NCBI GenBank assembly: GCA_965229695.1
Contig: OZ245921.1
Location: forward strand, 1,054,001-1,118,000
Direction of reading: 5' to 3'
Origin: JANSYL01 sp965229695
GTDB taxonomy: Bacteria > Pseudomonadota > Alphaproteobacteria > Rhodobacterales > Rhodobacteraceae
Length of the DNA stretch: 64,000 nucleotides
A model generated the notes under the pieces. That model was not told the origin of the DNA. It saw nothing but the letters and a program-made list of their open reading frames with translations, and ran no database searches. Both the position numbers and the translations under genes were made by a program. This document shows positions 61,915-64,000 of this stretch, piece by piece (the first letter of the stretch is position 1; each line of letters starts with the position of its first letter).

Positions 61915-63050
61915 GCTTTCTTGAATATAACGTCAAATTCATCCCTACCGGCTGGCGCAAGATTTTCTATCTGAACTGGGCGCTGATCCTGCTGATCACG
62001 GCGGTCGCCTGTGTCGGGTTTCTGATGCTTTATTCCGTCGCGGGCGGATCGTTCCGCCCTTGGGCCGAGCCCCAGATGGAACGCTTTGGCCTTGGACTGT
62101 TTGCGATGTTTTTTGTCGCCATGGTGCCGATCTGGTTCTGGCGCAACATGTCGGTCTTGGCCTACGCGGTTTCCGTTTTGCTGTTGTTATATGTGGAGTT
62201 TTTCGGCGCGGTCGGCATGGGGGCGCAGCGCTGGATCGATCTGGGCTTCATGCGGCTTCAACCTTCGGAGCTGACCAAGATCACCTTGGTTATGGTGCTG
62301 GCGGCCTATTACGATTGGCTTGATCTCGATAAGATTTCGCGCCCGCTTTACGTCGCGCTTCCGATCCTGCTGATCGCGGTGCCCACCTTTCTGACCCTGC
62401 GCCAGCCCGACCTTGGCACGGCCCTATTGCTGCTGATGGGCGGGGGCGCGGTTTTGTTTGTGGCAGGCGTCCATTGGGCCTATTTCGTCGGTGTGATCGG
62501 GTCGGGCGTGGCGGTGGTGGTGGCCGTCTTCACCTCTCGCGGCACACCCTGGCAGCTTCTGCAGGATTACCAGTATCGCCGCATCGACACCTTCCTGGAC
62601 CCATCCAATGATCCGCTCGGGGCGGGCTATCACATCACACAAAGCCAGATCGCCCTGGGTTCGGGCGGCTGGACCGGGCGCGGGTTCATGCAGGGCACGC
62701 AGAGCCGGTTGAACTTTCTGCCCGAAAAACACACTGACTTCATCTTCACGACGCTCGCCGAAGAGTTCGGCTTTGTCGGCGCGGCCTCGCTTTTGGTGCT
62801 TTACGTGCTGATCCTAGTGTTCTGCATCGCCACCGCCTGGGCCGCGCGGGATCGGTTCGCATCGCTTCTGGTAATGGGGATTGCGGTCGCCTTCTTCCTC
62901 TACTTCGCGGTTAACATGGCGATGGTCATGGGGCTTGCGCCTGTGGTTGGCGTGCCTCTGCCGCTGGTCAGCTACGGCGGATCGGCCATGTTGGTCTTGA
63001 TGGTCGCCTTCGGTTTGGTGCAATCGGCGCATATCCATCGCCCACGCTAA
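61911..63050 (+). CDS. rodA: SEDS peptidoglycan polymerase RodA
   Basis: This 379-residue membrane protein has about ten segments and the SEDS hallmarks: QRWIDLGFMRLQPSELTKI, FLTLRQPDLGTALLLL, FLPEKHTDFIFTTLAEEFGF and GVPLPLVSYGGSAML. It polymerises glycan strands for elongation together with PBP2. The length is typical. Confidence 0.97.
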   Translation: MSFLEYNVKFIPTGWRKIFYLNWALILLITAVACVGFLMLYSVAGGSFRPWAEPQMERFGLGLFAMFFVAMVPIWFWRNMSVLAYAVSVLLLLYVEFFGAVGMGAQRWIDLGFMRLQPSELTKITLVMVLAAYYDWLDLDKISRPLYVALPILLIAVPTFLTLRQPDLGTALLLLMGGGAVLFVAGVHWAYFVGVIGSGVAVVVAVFTSRGTPWQLLQDYQYRRIDTFLDPSNDPLGAGYHITQSQIALGSGGWTGRGFMQGTQSRLNFLPEKHTDFIFTTLAEEFGFVGAASLLVLYVLILVFCIATAWAARDRFASLLVMGIAVAFFLYFAVNMAMVMGLAPVVGVPLPLVSYGGSAMLVLMVAFGLVQSAHIHRPR

Positions 63051-63069
63051 CCCCCTGTTCGGAGGCGCC

Positions 63070-64000
63070 ATGCTCACCATCCTTTTCGCCGCTAAGTATG
63101 AGCGGTGGGGTCAGTATGAAAAACCCTTGCGCACCGCCTTGGACGCTGAAGGGTTTGGGGACGCGATCCTGACGCTCAAAGCCGACCCGGCAGAGGTCGA
63201 TTACATCGTCTATGCCCCCAACAGCGATGTTCAGGATTTCACCCCCTTCACGCGCCTCAAGGCAGTATTGAACCTTTGGGCCGGGGTCGAAGATGTGGTG
63301 CATAACGAAACGCTCAAAGTGCCGCTAGCACGGATGGTCGATGATGGGTTGACCGAGGGGATGCGCGATTGGGTCGTCGGCCATGTGATGCGGCACCATC
63401 TGGGTATGGACGCGCATATCCAGGGGCAAGATGGGGTCTGGCGCGGCGGCATTGTGCCTCCGCTGGCCCGTGACAGAACCGTTGCGGTTTTGGGGCTGGG
63501 TGTTTTGGGGGATGCCAGCGCGCGGGCCCTGGCGGGGTTGGAGTTTCGCACCCTGGGTTGGTCACGCAGCCAAAAGCAGATTGATGGCGTCACAACCTTT
63601 CATGGTATCACCGGTTTGGCCGAGGTGCTGCGCCAGGCCGAAATCGCCGTTCTGCTATTGCCCAACACGCCAGCGACCGAAAACATCCTGGATGCCAAAG
63701 CGCTAGACCAGATGCCCGAGGGCGCGATCCTGATCAATCCCGGGCGCGGGCCTTTGATTGATGACGCTGCCCTTTTGGCCGCCTTGGATCGGGGACAGAT
63801 TGGCCATGCCACACTGGATGTGTTCCGCGTTGAGCCATTGCCACCCGACCACCCGTTCTGGTCCCATCCTAAGGTGACCGTCACACCCCATATCGCGTCG
63901 GAAACACGGCCAGAAACCGCCTCCGAACGTATTGCCGAGAATATCCGCCGGTCCGAGGATGGCTTGCCCCTGGTCGGTCTGGTCGATCGCGATCTGGGGT
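63070..64000 (+). CDS. ghrA: Glyoxylate/hydroxypyruvate reductase (GhrA-like), 3' partial
   Basis: The frame runs from the ATG at 63070, with GGAGG 4 bases upstream, to the window end: 310 codons, so only a few residues are missing. It is a D-2-hydroxyacid dehydrogenase with the NAD motif VLGLGVLGDA, the catalytic Arg in INPGRGPLIDD, Glu in VFRVEPLPPDHPFW and His in VTPHIASETRP. It reduces glyoxylate or hydroxypyruvate. The shift from GxGxxG to GLGVLGDA is usual for GhrA. Confidence 0.9.
   Translation, partial: MLTILFAAKYERWGQYEKPLRTALDAEGFGDAILTLKADPAEVDYIVYAPNSDVQDFTPFTRLKAVLNLWAGVEDVVHNETLKVPLARMVDDGLTEGMRDWVVGHVMRHHLGMDAHIQGQDGVWRGGIVPPLARDRTVAVLGLGVLGDASARALAGLEFRTLGWSRSQKQIDGVTTFHGITGLAEVLRQAEIAVLLLPNTPATENILDAKALDQMPEGAILINPGRGPLIDDAALLAALDRGQIGHATLDVFRVEPLPPDHPFWSHPKVTVTPHIASETRPETASERIAENIRRSEDGLPLVGLVDRDLG

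Noticed and set aside
1..64000. CRISPR arrays, insertion sequences or prophage
   Set aside because: No regularly spaced repeats, transposase or phage structural genes were seen.

Overview
The window looks like a chromosomal segment of a Rhodobacterales (Rhodobacteraceae, Alphaproteobacteria) genome. The evidence is high GC content with matching codon use, the order sdhCDA..sdhB / mch / mcl2 / mdh / sucC / sucD / sucA / sucB / lpd, two ethylmalonyl-CoA pathway enzymes, a class I lysyl-tRNA synthetase and a leuA-mreBCD-mrdA-rodA arrangement. From memory the central block resembles the Rhodobacter sphaeroides TCA locus; no alignment was run. No gap between annotated genes exceeds 300 bases.

Region 1 (1-24.3 kb) is a central-carbon block. 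After a GGDEF protein cut by the left edge, the minus strand carries sdhC-sdhD-sdhA, a GT61-like gene, a small lipoprotein gene and sdhB, then the operon mcl2-NnrU-DUF1737-mch. The plus strand carries mdh and sucC-(secreted unknown)-sucD-(DUF805)-sucA-sucB. An SDR/AraC pair, an MsrB-like gene and a MAPEG gene separate sucB from lpd. The lpd gene (dihydrolipoamide dehydrogenase) has a one-base frameshift. Copies of a TTGTGATCACAA-type palindrome lie upstream of sdhC (two), sdhB (one), sucC (two) and lpd (one). Both pairs are spaced exactly 21 bp centre to centre. I read this as a TCA-cycle regulon. A second palindrome, GTATGC-N4-GCATAC, is shared by sucC and lpd.

Region 2 (24.3-43 kb) is mixed housekeeping: a GntR regulator, a SprT/YgjP-type metalloprotease, a TIGR02300-type acidic protein, tRNA-Ala(GGC), an orphan Flp-type pilin, trmL, an unknown kinase-like protein, a large beta-helix protein, class I lysS, dacB, nadD, ettA, a flavin reductase and a DUF4329/JAMM-like secreted protein.

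Region 3 (43-51 kb) is the glycine cleavage system gcvT-gcvH-gcvP behind a tandem glycine riboswitch, then a gamma-glutamylcyclotransferase-like gene, a MATE transporter and gltX.

Region 4 (51-64 kb) holds two metallo-enzymes, a DUF1801 protein, an FeS-type photolyase/cryptochrome coupled to an SDR, leuA behind a leucine-rich leader peptide, the cell-shape operon mreB-mreC-mreD-mrdA-rodA, and a GhrA-like reductase cut by the right edge. A GC-rich intergenic repeat occurs five times (24.3, 34.3, 43.0, 45.9 and 49.8 kb), mostly at gene 3' ends.
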